From Candidatus Poseidoniales archaeon (GTDB lineage: Archaea; Thermoplasmatota; Poseidoniia; Poseidoniales; Thalassarchaeaceae), in NCBI GenBank assembly GCA_028283505.1, contig JAPOFX010000001.1, positions 72,197 through 136,196 on the forward strand: DNA of 64,000 bases, written 5' to 3'. The position numbers and the translations under genes were made by a program. The number at the start of each line of letters is the position of its first letter. Within the stretch, counting starts at the first letter, position 1. Of this stretch, positions 44,033 through 53,964 are shown in pieces. The notes under the pieces were generated by a model that was given only the letters and a program-made list of their open reading frames with translations, did no database searches and was not told the DNA's origin.

Positions 44033-46720
44033 ATGTCCACAGAAGATCCGTTCAATAGCATCTCGACCTTCGAGACAGCGGAAGGGGAAGCTGGTGAGTA
44101 TTACGACCTGAAAGCACTAGAGGACCTCGGATTGTGCCAATTAGACTCCCTTCCGTTCACGATAAGATGCCTGCTAGAAGCAGCTCTCAGGAAGTGTGAC
44201 GGCTTCCTTGTCACAGAGGAGGATGTCAGGAAGATTGCAGGTTGGTCTCCCAATATGAAGCCATCAGAAATACCATTCTCTCCCAGCAGAGTAATTCTTC
44301 AGGATTTCACCGGAGTCCCCGCGGTCGTTGACATCGCGGCCCTGAGGGATGCAATGGTTAAGTTGGGCGGGGATCCTGAAAAGGTGAACCCGCAAGTTCC
44401 GGTAGATCTGGTGGTCGACCATTCCGTACAGGTTGACTTCTCCGGCCTATTCCCCGATGCCAGGGAGAGGAATCTGGAGATGGAGTATCATAGGAACCTT
44501 GAGAGATACAAATTTTTGAAGTGGGGCCAGCAGAGCCTCGACAGCTTCAGAGCAGTTCCTCCCGGAAGGGGAATCGTCCATCAGATAAATCTCGAATGGA
44601 TAGCGTCGGTCGCGCGCAAGGAGAAAGGCAAATGGATTCCAGACACCCTCGTTGGGACGGATTCCCACACCACTATGATCAATGGGTTAGGTGTTCTCGG
44701 ATGGGGCGTTGGGGGAATCGAAGCCGAGGCAGTCATGCTCGGTCAGCCGATATACATGCTATTGCCAGAGGTAGTGGGTTTCGAGATAACTGGGAAGACA
44801 ATGGCAGGAGTGACAGCCACTGACGTAACTCTAAGGATTGTCGAGCTGCTTAGAGAGCATGGTTGTGTAGGTAAGTTTGTGGAATTCTACGGAGACGGCC
44901 TCTCAAATCTGAGTCTCCCGGACAGGGCCACGATTGCGAACATGGCTCCTGAATACGGGGCTACTTGTGGTTTCTTCCCAGTCGACGAGACAACCTTGGA
45001 TTATCTGGCACTATCGGGAAGAGATAATTCCCATATCGAAAATGTGAGGAGGTACCTTTCAGCCCAAGGTCTATTCAGGACTCAGAACACTCCTCCCCCA
45101 GAATTTACAACATCTCTATCGCTGAACTTAGGAACTGTAACTCCCTCAATGGCAGGACCCAAGAGACCCCAAGACAGGGTCCCACTCTCTGGGATGAAAA
45201 GCCATTGGAGAGAGAGTCTGAATGCCCCACTGGGCCATCAAGGACACGGTATTAATCCATCTAGAAACTCCACCAGGGTAGAGGTAAGAGGGAAAGGATG
45301 CACTCTAGGACACGGAGACGTAGTAATCGCAGCAATCACGAGTTGCACAAACACAAGTAATCCGAACGTTATGGTGGCTGCTGGACTAGTAGCCAAGAAC
45401 GCCCACGACAAGGGACTGAAAATCAAACCATGGGTCAAGCCCAGCTTAGCTCCCGGGAGCAGGGTGGTTACTGAGTACCTAGACGCTAGCGGGCTGACCC
45501 CGTACCTTGAGGACCTCGGATTCAATGTCGTCGGCTATGGATGCACAACCTGTATAGGAAATTCCGGACCACTCGATGAGAATATAGAGGAAGCGATAGA
45601 CGGAGGCAATCTTGTAGTCGGAAGCGTACTATCTGGAAATAGAAACTTTGAGGGGAGGATTCACCAGAAGATTCTGGCCAACTACCTCGCTAGCCCCCCC
45701 CTTGTGGTCGCTTACGCGTTGTCTGGAACTCTAGACATTGACTTCGATAGAGATCCGATCGGACGAACTGAGGATGGGGAGCCAGTAATGCTCGCGGATA
45801 TCTGGCCCAGTGATCAGAGTATCCGGGAAGCAGTGTCCTCTTCAATAAGCCCCGAGATGTTCAAGGATAGGTATTCCGATATCTTGGAAGAGCCGAAATG
45901 GGATTCCATCCCAAGCTTACCATCCCCCCTTTACCCTTGGGACGAGGAATCAACCTATGTCAGACTACCTAGTTTCCTGGAGGGAATCACACTAAATCCT
46001 CCCATTGTGGAGCCAATCAAATCTGCCAGAGTGCTCCTAATGCTCGGAGATTCAGTAACCACTGACCATATTAGTCCCGCAGGCGCATTTCCAGAAGATG
46101 GACCTGCGGGAAAATATCTGGTTGAAAGGGGAGTCGAGAGGAGGGACTTCAACTCGTTTGGAAGCAGGAGAGGTAATCATGAGGTTATGATGAGGGGGAC
46201 TTTTGCCAACGTCAGGATCAGGAACCATCTCGCTCCTGGAACAGAGGGGGGATTCACCACTCATCTCCCGACCGGTGAAGTAACTACAATATACGAAGCA
46301 AGCAGGAGATATATCTCTGAGGACACGGATCTGGTGGTCCTAGCAGGCTCCCAGTATGGCACTGGGAGCAGTAGGGATTGGGCCGCCAAGGGAACACTAC
46401 TTCTGGGTGTCAAGGCAGTCATCGCAACATCCTTCGAGAGGATTCATAGATCTAATCTGGTAGGCATGGGGGTTCTCCCCCTGACGTTCCCAGAAGGAGA
46501 GAACGCAGAGTCCATCGGCTTGGACGGTACAGAGGAAATCAGTATTCCGTCTTCTGGAGAATTGGAACCATTGTCAGAGATCGTTGTATCCGCGAGAAAG
46601 GCAGACGGCTCGGTAGTGTCTTTCCCAGCAACCGTCAGGCTCGATACTCCCGTAGACGTCGAATACTACAGAAACGGGGGAATTCTACAAACCGTTCTAA
46701 GGAAGTTAGCAAGTCAGTAA
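44033..46720 (+). CDS. acnA: Aconitate hydratase
   Basis: 895 residues from the ATG at 44033; a TTG at 44018 is less likely. It isomerises citrate to isocitrate. The three [4Fe-4S] cysteines are in 'AITSCTNTSNPNVM' and 'GYGCTTCIGNSGPL'; other active-site segments are 'TLVGTDSHTTMINGLGVLGW', 'GSVLSGNRNFEGR', 'DSVTTDHISPAGAF', 'FNSFGSRRGNHEVMMRGTFA' and the swivelling domain 'YGTGSSRDWAAKGT'. Length matches the AcnA/IRP1 type. A small gene of unknown function follows in the same direction after 45 bp. Confidence 0.96.
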   Translation: MSTEDPFNSISTFETAEGEAGEYYDLKALEDLGLCQLDSLPFTIRCLLEAALRKCDGFLVTEEDVRKIAGWSPNMKPSEIPFSPSRVILQDFTGVPAVVDIAALRDAMVKLGGDPEKVNPQVPVDLVVDHSVQVDFSGLFPDARERNLEMEYHRNLERYKFLKWGQQSLDSFRAVPPGRGIVHQINLEWIASVARKEKGKWIPDTLVGTDSHTTMINGLGVLGWGVGGIEAEAVMLGQPIYMLLPEVVGFEITGKTMAGVTATDVTLRIVELLREHGCVGKFVEFYGDGLSNLSLPDRATIANMAPEYGATCGFFPVDETTLDYLALSGRDNSHIENVRRYLSAQGLFRTQNTPPPEFTTSLSLNLGTVTPSMAGPKRPQDRVPLSGMKSHWRESLNAPLGHQGHGINPSRNSTRVEVRGKGCTLGHGDVVIAAITSCTNTSNPNVMVAAGLVAKNAHDKGLKIKPWVKPSLAPGSRVVTEYLDASGLTPYLEDLGFNVVGYGCTTCIGNSGPLDENIEEAIDGGNLVVGSVLSGNRNFEGRIHQKILANYLASPPLVVAYALSGTLDIDFDRDPIGRTEDGEPVMLADIWPSDQSIREAVSSSISPEMFKDRYSDILEEPKWDSIPSLPSPLYPWDEESTYVRLPSFLEGITLNPPIVEPIKSARVLLMLGDSVTTDHISPAGAFPEDGPAGKYLVERGVERRDFNSFGSRRGNHEVMMRGTFANVRIRNHLAPGTEGGFTTHLPTGEVTTIYEASRRYISEDTDLVVLAGSQYGTGSSRDWAAKGTLLLGVKAVIATSFERIHRSNLVGMGVLPLTFPEGENAESIGLDGTEEISIPSSGELEPLSEIVVSARKADGSVVSFPATVRLDTPVDVEYYRNGGILQTVLRKLASQ

Positions 46721-46765
46721 CGTGTTAATAGGTGATAAGGTAAACTGGACAAACGGGGGGGCATC

Positions 46766-47407
46766 ATGGGGGAGTCAGACAGAGTTAGATTTCGATTCAG
46801 ATCCAAGTCTGAGGATATCGATATCATGTTGGAGGGAACTGGAAAGCTGGTCAACTCTGTCAGGTCATCTATAGCCATAAACGGCGCCATGGGATTTACG
46901 AGGGAGATATTTTCTGTAAATGATAAGGGTGGAAAAGGCAACCATCAATCCGAGGATAGTCGGATTTCAAACCTCGAAGAGTCTCTGCCCGGGCCTCCTC
47001 CAGACCCCTCTAGAATACCCTCCGTAGTCAGGACAGTGGGAGAGCTGGACCTGGAGCAAGAAATTTCTGCTCTGGGGATCTCAACGCAAACCGACCCAGA
47101 TATCTCCGCACTTGAGGAATTCCTAACCGAGGTCGAGCCACCTGAGCCCCTCGCTAACGTACTCTCTGTGGACCCAATGGCAGAAGCATGGCTTCAACTT
47201 GTTCTCACGATGGTCGTCAGGGAACACGGCCATACCTCCCTTTCCATTTCTGATATATACCGATTATTGGGCGACAGAGTCAACAAGGGCGAGGTCGAGC
47301 TCAAGGTGTTTCTTGATGGCCTGTGGAAGCTAGGAAAATTGGAAAGAATACACGGAGGAGCTGAAGACCACTACTCTCCAAACCCCAGCTGGCTTGAATC
47401 CCACTGA
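46766..47407 (+). CDS. Hypothetical protein with probable C-terminal winged helix
   Basis: 213 residues from an ATG; no family recognised. The N-terminal 50 residues ('RVRFRFRSKSEDIDIMLEG') look like a small beta-rich module, a Pro/Glu-rich linker runs about 55-115, and the C-terminal ~70 residues ('HTSLSISDIYRLLGDRVNKG', then 'DGLWKLGKLERIHGG') resemble a winged-helix domain. It may be a DNA-binding or adaptor protein. It follows aconitase by 45 bp and is followed by a T-rich stretch before the giant surface gene. Confidence 0.6.
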   Translation: MGESDRVRFRFRSKSEDIDIMLEGTGKLVNSVRSSIAINGAMGFTREIFSVNDKGGKGNHQSEDSRISNLEESLPGPPPDPSRIPSVVRTVGELDLEQEISALGISTQTDPDISALEEFLTEVEPPEPLANVLSVDPMAEAWLQLVLTMVVREHGHTSLSISDIYRLLGDRVNKGEVELKVFLDGLWKLGKLERIHGGAEDHYSPNPSWLESH

Positions 47408-47443
47408 TGTTTTCTGATGCACATCGTGGAGCCTTTGAGATGC

Positions 47444-47450
47444 TTTTTTT
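47444..47450 (+). terminator. T-rich transcription terminator
   Basis: Seven consecutive T residues about 37 bases after the stop of the upstream small gene, the usual archaeal termination signal, in front of the giant surface gene. Confidence 0.5.
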
Positions 47451-47455
47451 CGATA

Positions 47456-47472
47456 CAACCCCTATGGGGTTG
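47456..47472. promoter_or_regulatory. 7-bp perfect palindrome before the giant surface gene
   Basis: CAACCCC-TAT-GGGGTTG is a perfect inverted repeat 53 bases before the ATG at 47525, close to the expected promoter, and may be an operator. A second inverted pair, GCGGG (47502-47506) and CCCGC (47515-47519), lies just before the start codon and could mask the start in mRNA. Confidence 0.45.
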
Positions 47473-47524
47473 CCATAATCACCGTTAGATAAGGCATAAG
47501 AGCGGGTCGAATGTCCCGCAGACC

Positions 47525-50500
47525 ATGTCGCTTAGTCCGCAGACCGCACAAGATAGATTTAGAGAAGGGAGGAAGGCACTGTTACTGGTGTTCCTCTTGC
47601 TAGCAATGCCACTCGCATCCTTCGTTCCGGGTGCCAGTGCATCTCACATTACTCAATATGCTGTTCAGAGGGATCCCTCAGATATCGCAGTTGGGGATTT
47701 GGATTGTGATGGTGACAATGATATCGTGTCAGCCAGTGCTATGGGGCATTTCATCACGACACTTTACAATGATGGTTCTGGAGGATTTGCGGATAGGCAG
47801 GACGTATTCATTTCAAACAACAACTCACAAAGAGCTGGTTTCGTTGATACAGCCAACGGTGTCGACGTCGAGGTCGGAGACATTAACGGCGACGGAACAA
47901 ACGACATAATTTACTACCAAGAGAATATCAGATTTGTAGGAGAGACCTTCGTTAGGCCAGGAAATCTGACTGTCTTGTTTGGTAGCTGCACCGACAGTGT
48001 AAACTCTTGGTCAGAAACTGCGATAACAATTTCTAATCCAATCCACATCAGTATGGAGGTAGGGGACATAAACGATGATGGCAATGACGACATAATCTTG
48101 ATCTCAAGGGATACCACAGGGTCCAGCCAGTATATCCAGATTTACAGAGGGCCGGATCCAAGCTTAATCACCAACCAACAGTCGATGCCAGTTCCCCTAA
48201 CCAATGGAATCTACACCGATGTCATGCTGGGGCACTGGGGAGAAACTGTCCAGGGCGGTGGCATTGGGACTCCTATTGGTGATTGTGATGATTTAGACAT
48301 GTGGCTACTTAGAACGCCACCTTGGAATGCAGGAGTTGGGTATTCTGTCGGCCACTATGATAACATGACCGTTCTTGAGTATGATTGTATCCAAGATCAA
48401 TTCCCTAACCCAATGACACCAACTGCACAGGGAGTTCACGAATTCAAGCTAGATGCAGAACACAACTATCCTATGGGAGGAATGGACATATCTGACACTG
48501 ATGGAGATGGAGAAATAGACATGGTCGCCGTCGTCGATGGCATAACAGGAAACATTTCCTACGCTATGAAGACCGGGAGCCAGTGGGACACCCAAAACTA
48601 CGTTCCTCTGGGCGACTACAAAGGAGCATCAATCACGATAGAGGACGTAAACAGGGATGGGGAGGTTGACTTCTTCGTACCAACCGAACTTACCTTGACA
48701 AGGCTCCAGGATTCCAGCGCCCAGAACCAGACTTTCCTGTTGCTCGATAACCTCAGAGAGATTAACACTGTGGAAATAATTCTAGCCAACCCCGACGGGC
48801 CAGGATATCTTTCTTCACTGTCTTTTGATGTCGGTAGGAGGCCCACGATGGCCATTCCAGGACAGTTGCAAGGAGGAGCCGATAGCGCATTCGAAATTAT
48901 CATCGGTCAGAGAGATTACGCCTACAGGTTTGCGAACAATGCGATGTGGCTAGACACTCAAGGATGGGGAGGAGCGGGCGACTTCCTATCCGTTCTCTCG
49001 TTGGATAACGAAGACATGGGAATTACCGACGTTACCATAGCGCCTGCATCACTCAACCCTGCCACAGGTCAGGCACAGATCGGTGAAGGTACCAGATTTG
49101 TAAACGTGACCGTAAAGAACACCGGTCTAAACCCCTTATCAGGCTCGATTAATGTAGACCTAGAGGTTAAGGAGGTTCTTGGTGGAGTCGACACGGTCGT
49201 TTACAGCAATGATTTCGACGGAAACGAGGTAGATACAAATTGTCCTGCGTGCACATTCTCAAAAGTCTCATACACAGGGATGTACGAAGCCGGATCTTCC
49301 TCTTGGCACGAAGAATCGAATGCTTCAGTCGATGCAAATGGGACCGCCACAGACGACTGGTATGAAGCAGACAGCAACCCAACAACCTACATGTGGGCAG
49401 GGTTGGATTACCAAGGTCTAGACAACCAGTCGGGATATTACAACAACATGGATGAGGCGATAATTTTGGAAAATGTCGATCTCACCGGGGCGGATGCAGC
49501 CTATCTCGATATCTCCCTTTTCTGCTCGTCCGCATTCTTCGAGCTTTACTTGGCGGAGCAATACTCAGTGGTCGAGAGATGGCTCTACGAGGACTCCTGT
49601 GGAATAGAAGTATGGTCAGAAGGCAGTGGTTGGGAGTCCGTCTTCTTCAATGGTGGATGGGATAACGAGAGATACTTCAGACTGCTCTTACAGGGAGTGG
49701 ATCCTGAATACAACACATACAACGGGAATCAATTTACCGCTACAGTCACCGGTTGGGAGGACTACAAAGAGGGTGGTGGCGATTCCGAGGAATTAAACGA
49801 ACAGGAATCAATAGACCTAACCCCATATGCGGGGCAAATCGTTGATATTAGGTTCAGATTCAGGAGTGGCCTACTCGGAACTGTCGGTCCCGAGGGCTCA
49901 TCACAAGGTACCGAGTGGGACGGTTTCGCATTTGATAACATAACCATAAGAAAGAGAGACGTAACATTCGGAACTCAAGAGGTCGTCTCAGATACGTTAA
50001 CCTTCACCGATTTAGCCGCAGGCGCTTCAGAGGAAGTGAGCCTGATGGCAGATTTCGTAGATAACACCACTTACTTCGTCAAAACAGAGCTATCTAGCCC
50101 TTCAGGATTCCAAAACATGGATGCAACTAACGACGAAGAGAGGTTCCAAACCACAGTAGCCAACCTCTTCGATCCTGGACTGGCAGAGGAGCCATGGAAG
50201 AATCTAGAGAACGGTGTGAGATATGCCTCAGGAACTAGGGACGTTGAAGTTAGGGCCACCAATTGGGGCAATACCTTGACAGATTTCTCGGTCAAAGCTG
50301 AGATCTACAATGCGGAGCCAGACCTCGTGGGCATCGAGGACTTCTCCGGAGTGGATCCAATCTGGACTGACGACGGAAACGAGAATGGAAGCAGGATCGA
50401 TGACTCTTCTGGGACAAACGACATGCTACCACAGAATGTTGGAGTCTTCAAGAACTTCGCTTACTGGCTCGGACACCCCGATACTGGATACGGAGATGGT

Positions 50501-53500
50501 TGGAATGAAACCATGACTCTTGACCCAATACCGATAGCAGCAGCAGGTGCCGACTTCACTTACCTGACCTTCGACTACTACGCCGAAGGAGACTTCCTTC
50601 AAGACTCAAATGGAAACATTCTCGCAGTCAGGGACGCAGCGAATCTTGAGATCTCCTGGACAAAGGAGGGAGAGTTGTACCAGGGAGTAGTTTATGGGAG
50701 CTGGAACGACTTGAATGAGAACGGAATACAGAATACCAATCCACAGGACCCAAATTTCCACAGGTGCGAGGATTTTGACCTGAATGGATATGATGAAGTT
50801 GAGTATTTCGGCGACCACTCAGACAGGCTAAACTCCGTTGTTTGGTTCGATACTGAGAACATAATGAAGTCAATCACACTGGACCTTACGCACATAGTCA
50901 TACAGAACAGAACTAGCTCTGATTCTACTGATTGGAGGGACGAGTGTACTACACTAGCTGGGGCCGAGGTAAGCCTCACATGGAGGTTCCAGTCCAATGA
51001 GGACGGAATTAACGGCAATGCCGGACTTGCAGGGTTCGCAATCGATAACATAAGAGTAGAGGAATTCACTTTCGAATTTGATGGAAACTACACTGAAGAG
51101 GTTACGGGCTTAGATGCCGCAGAATCCTCAACTGTCACCATCGCCAATCATGATTTCAAGAGTGGCATATACAGAATTGACGCTATGACTATGATGGACA
51201 CAACCGATCCAACTACTGCGTGGTACAACGCAGAAGAAGTGAATCTCGCCAACAACATCTCAACCATAATGTTCAGCATCGCAAGTGCAGAGATCACCCT
51301 TATGCAACCAGATGTGATGGAGTGTGTCACCGACATTACATACGAATGCGTTTATCCAATCGATGATCAAGCAATGCACAGCTTCTCCGTTCCTCTTCTG
51401 AACGGTGTAATTGATGGGGATTACACACTTACCATGTCGATAAAGGATCTCACTACAAACCAGCAGGTATTCGAACAGACCGCTGATAACGGCCCGTTCA
51501 CACTTGAGCCTCATCAGAGAGCATGGGCCAACTGGTCGCAGCCATTCAACTCGTGGGCTGACTCACACACCTACAACATCAGTTTCTCAGCAGAGGTAAC
51601 TAAGGAAAACGGATCAGTAGAGCCATCTGGAAACGTTCGCTTCTTCGTCATTACATTCTATGACCAGATAGATGTTGCAATATTATCCAACCCCACGGAC
51701 CAGAACCGTCTTCAGATGGTAAAGTCCGACCTTGAGGCAATGGGGATGTCATACACGCAGATGAGACTAGATAATTGGGATGAATATGCCACACCTTCAT
51801 GGTTGGAGCACTACGACAAGGTCCTGCTACCCTGGCAGACGGATTACAACGTTTACTACGGGGATTATTACGAGAAGCTTGCCTCAACCAGGGCATCAGA
51901 TGGACTGTCCGTTGTAGACACCTTGGAGCAGTTCATGGTACAAGGAGGGACTACCCAGATTCACCTAGGGCCATACAGGGATGCCTACCAGCCAAGCAAC
52001 CTACCATTTGGCATGGACATAGCAATGAGGAATCAGGTAAACCTCACAGAGGACAACAGGATCCTCAGTGAGGATATCACGATAGTCGACCCGTTCCACC
52101 CCATCATGGAAGACGTCGACCCAGCCGCATTCAGCGCCATAAACGGAGGAACGCATGTCGCTCTGTCAGGACTCGATACCGCGCAGGTCCAGTTCACACA
52201 AATACCACAAGTATGCGGTGGACGAATCAGCGATCCATCGGGTACATTCCATACTCTAATCCGAGACAACACCTACGAATCCCAGTCTTTACTATCGATA
52301 TGCAACAGGGGAGCCGGAGGGATGATTGTGACAACTATAGACGTGGAAAACCCCAGTGTCACCCAATCATTCGGCGGCGAGCAAATACCGATTCTCTCAA
52401 ACCTGCTCGACTTCAGATTGACTCCTTACCCATCAGACTTCGGAATCGCAGGCGAGGGATACGATTTGACCGTGAATGGCCAATCACCCTCTATTGACTC
52501 AATAACCGGGGCATACTCAACAATGTACATCAAGAGCAACTCTGATCTATCTTTCGACTATGTCACCAATGTTCCCGGAGTCGTTGCAGACTGGACACTT
52601 TCCTCTGGAAATAATGATTCAGTGACCGGTTGGGACGGTGCCATAATTGATGCCGGGGAAATCAGCCATACACAACAGAGTGCTCCAGAAATACCAACAT
52701 TAGGGTCTTTCTGTGTTGCAAACACCTCATCTAGCACAGGATGCAGGATTGGTGCAGAATGGCTTCTGACTCTATACCTGCACGACGAAGAGGGACACAC
52801 CAGAATAACTTACATCCGACTCGTGACAGATGATACACTGGCTGATGAGTTCAGACCCACGGCCTCTGCTTCGATAATATCCAATCCATCAACGTCCGAG
52901 TTCATTTCCATGGACGGAACTAAGACTGTGGCAGGGACAGACTGGCCGATATACAGAGTCAGACTTACCGAAACGGGGGACATCAGCTTAGCATTCACAG
53001 CAGAGAACAGCACTGATCCTGATGCACCAGAAGGAGAGTCAGGGATTGAGCTGTTCGAGTGGAAGGTATTCTTCGACTACCCTTGGGATAGCCAAAGCCC
53101 GACGTTGGAGGGCCACGTTTTCCAAGTCCCAGCATCTGTAACCGATGAGTGGACTTACACATTTAGAAACCTAACAAGCAATCCAGACGGGACTCTGGAA
53201 AATGAAATCAGAGTTGAGCTTATCGTCTACGATAAAGCAGGAAAGCAGAGTGAGAAGCACAGGATGTACTTCATTGTCGTTGGGGAAAACTTCGGTGACG
53301 ATCCTCCAATGGTCCAGTTCACAGCTCCGAGGCCGACAGACTCTCAGAGGGATGATCTCGTAGTCGTTACCGGCAACATGCTTACAGGTGCGGAAAATGG
53401 CGATGTTAAGGTCGAGATAGCTCTCAATGAATCAGTACTTGACTACTCCACGACTCAGAAAATAACCCAGAGAACCATCGGCAAATTCAACCAATCTGAC

Positions 53501-53962
53501 ATGCTGAGTGACGGGGACACATTCTCACTGACACTGGACATCTCAGATCTGTATCAGATTGAAACTGGTAAATCTGCCAAGATATATATCCGCATCACAG
53601 AAGGAGACGGCTCACGCTACGTGTTGTCCGAAACGATAGACATCAGCTTAGTGCCTCGCGGGGGCGCCTCCAATGGAGGGGGCTCGTCCGAAGGAGGCCT
53701 CAGTACGACAATCCTTGTTGGAGTTGGCGGGGCCCTACTATTGGTGTTGGTTGTTGTGGTAACTCTGGTATTCCGTGGACGATCCAGGGGAGATGTAGAG
53801 ACTGATACGGTCGAACAATTCGGAGGCGTGGAGACAATGGATCCGGTTGAGGCTTACGTGCAGCAAATGGTCGCATCAGGCTATGACGAGCAACAGGCAA
53901 GAGCATATGCAGAGCAGTACTACGCAAGCTATTACGAGCAACAGAGACGTGGTGGGGCATAG
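47525..53962 (+). CDS. Giant FG-GAP/VCBS-repeat surface protein with C-terminal anchor and cytosolic tail
   Basis: 2145 residues from an ATG; signal peptide at about 17-40 ('ALLLVFLLLAMPLASFV', ending ASAS). The N-terminal ~350 residues carry five calcium-binding FG-GAP-like blades (DLDCDGDND, DINGDGTND, DINDDGNDD, DTDGDGEID, DVNRDGEVD), so a beta-propeller. Then follow CARDB/Ig-like modules and two jelly-roll-like modules with matching 'EGTEWDGFAFDNITIRK' and 'GLAGFAIDNIRVEE' ends, a segment 'IDVAILSNPTDQNRLQMV' resembling a Rossmann-like glutamine-amidotransferase fold, and more beta modules. One membrane helix at about 2060-2083 precedes a 60-residue Gln/Tyr/Ala-rich cytosolic tail. Probably a major cell-surface adhesion or polymer-binding protein. 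Confidence 0.85.
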   Translation: MSLSPQTAQDRFREGRKALLLVFLLLAMPLASFVPGASASHITQYAVQRDPSDIAVGDLDCDGDNDIVSASAMGHFITTLYNDGSGGFADRQDVFISNNNSQRAGFVDTANGVDVEVGDINGDGTNDIIYYQENIRFVGETFVRPGNLTVLFGSCTDSVNSWSETAITISNPIHISMEVGDINDDGNDDIILISRDTTGSSQYIQIYRGPDPSLITNQQSMPVPLTNGIYTDVMLGHWGETVQGGGIGTPIGDCDDLDMWLLRTPPWNAGVGYSVGHYDNMTVLEYDCIQDQFPNPMTPTAQGVHEFKLDAEHNYPMGGMDISDTDGDGEIDMVAVVDGITGNISYAMKTGSQWDTQNYVPLGDYKGASITIEDVNRDGEVDFFVPTELTLTRLQDSSAQNQTFLLLDNLREINTVEIILANPDGPGYLSSLSFDVGRRPTMAIPGQLQGGADSAFEIIIGQRDYAYRFANNAMWLDTQGWGGAGDFLSVLSLDNEDMGITDVTIAPASLNPATGQAQIGEGTRFVNVTVKNTGLNPLSGSINVDLEVKEVLGGVDTVVYSNDFDGNEVDTNCPACTFSKVSYTGMYEAGSSSWHEESNASVDANGTATDDWYEADSNPTTYMWAGLDYQGLDNQSGYYNNMDEAIILENVDLTGADAAYLDISLFCSSAFFELYLAEQYSVVERWLYEDSCGIEVWSEGSGWESVFFNGGWDNERYFRLLLQGVDPEYNTYNGNQFTATVTGWEDYKEGGGDSEELNEQESIDLTPYAGQIVDIRFRFRSGLLGTVGPEGSSQGTEWDGFAFDNITIRKRDVTFGTQEVVSDTLTFTDLAAGASEEVSLMADFVDNTTYFVKTELSSPSGFQNMDATNDEERFQTTVANLFDPGLAEEPWKNLENGVRYASGTRDVEVRATNWGNTLTDFSVKAEIYNAEPDLVGIEDFSGVDPIWTDDGNENGSRIDDSSGTNDMLPQNVGVFKNFAYWLGHPDTGYGDGWNETMTLDPIPIAAAGADFTYLTFDYYAEGDFLQDSNGNILAVRDAANLEISWTKEGELYQGVVYGSWNDLNENGIQNTNPQDPNFHRCEDFDLNGYDEVEYFGDHSDRLNSVVWFDTENIMKSITLDLTHIVIQNRTSSDSTDWRDECTTLAGAEVSLTWRFQSNEDGINGNAGLAGFAIDNIRVEEFTFEFDGNYTEEVTGLDAAESSTVTIANHDFKSGIYRIDAMTMMDTTDPTTAWYNAEEVNLANNISTIMFSIASAEITLMQPDVMECVTDITYECVYPIDDQAMHSFSVPLLNGVIDGDYTLTMSIKDLTTNQQVFEQTADNGPFTLEPHQRAWANWSQPFNSWADSHTYNISFSAEVTKENGSVEPSGNVRFFVITFYDQIDVAILSNPTDQNRLQMVKSDLEAMGMSYTQMRLDNWDEYATPSWLEHYDKVLLPWQTDYNVYYGDYYEKLASTRASDGLSVVDTLEQFMVQGGTTQIHLGPYRDAYQPSNLPFGMDIAMRNQVNLTEDNRILSEDITIVDPFHPIMEDVDPAAFSAINGGTHVALSGLDTAQVQFTQIPQVCGGRISDPSGTFHTLIRDNTYESQSLLSICNRGAGGMIVTTIDVENPSVTQSFGGEQIPILSNLLDFRLTPYPSDFGIAGEGYDLTVNGQSPSIDSITGAYSTMYIKSNSDLSFDYVTNVPGVVADWTLSSGNNDSVTGWDGAIIDAGEISHTQQSAPEIPTLGSFCVANTSSSTGCRIGAEWLLTLYLHDEEGHTRITYIRLVTDDTLADEFRPTASASIISNPSTSEFISMDGTKTVAGTDWPIYRVRLTETGDISLAFTAENSTDPDAPEGESGIELFEWKVFFDYPWDSQSPTLEGHVFQVPASVTDEWTYTFRNLTSNPDGTLENEIRVELIVYDKAGKQSEKHRMYFIVVGENFGDDPPMVQFTAPRPTDSQRDDLVVVTGNMLTGAENGDVKVEIALNESVLDYSTTQKITQRTIGKFNQSDMLSDGDTFSLTLDISDLYQIETGKSAKIYIRITEGDGSRYVLSETIDISLVPRGGASNGGGSSEGGLSTTILVGVGGALLLVLVVVVTLVFRGRSRGDVETDTVEQFGGVETMDPVEAYVQQMVASGYDEQQARAYAEQYYASYYEQQRRGGA

Positions 53963-53964
53963 TA

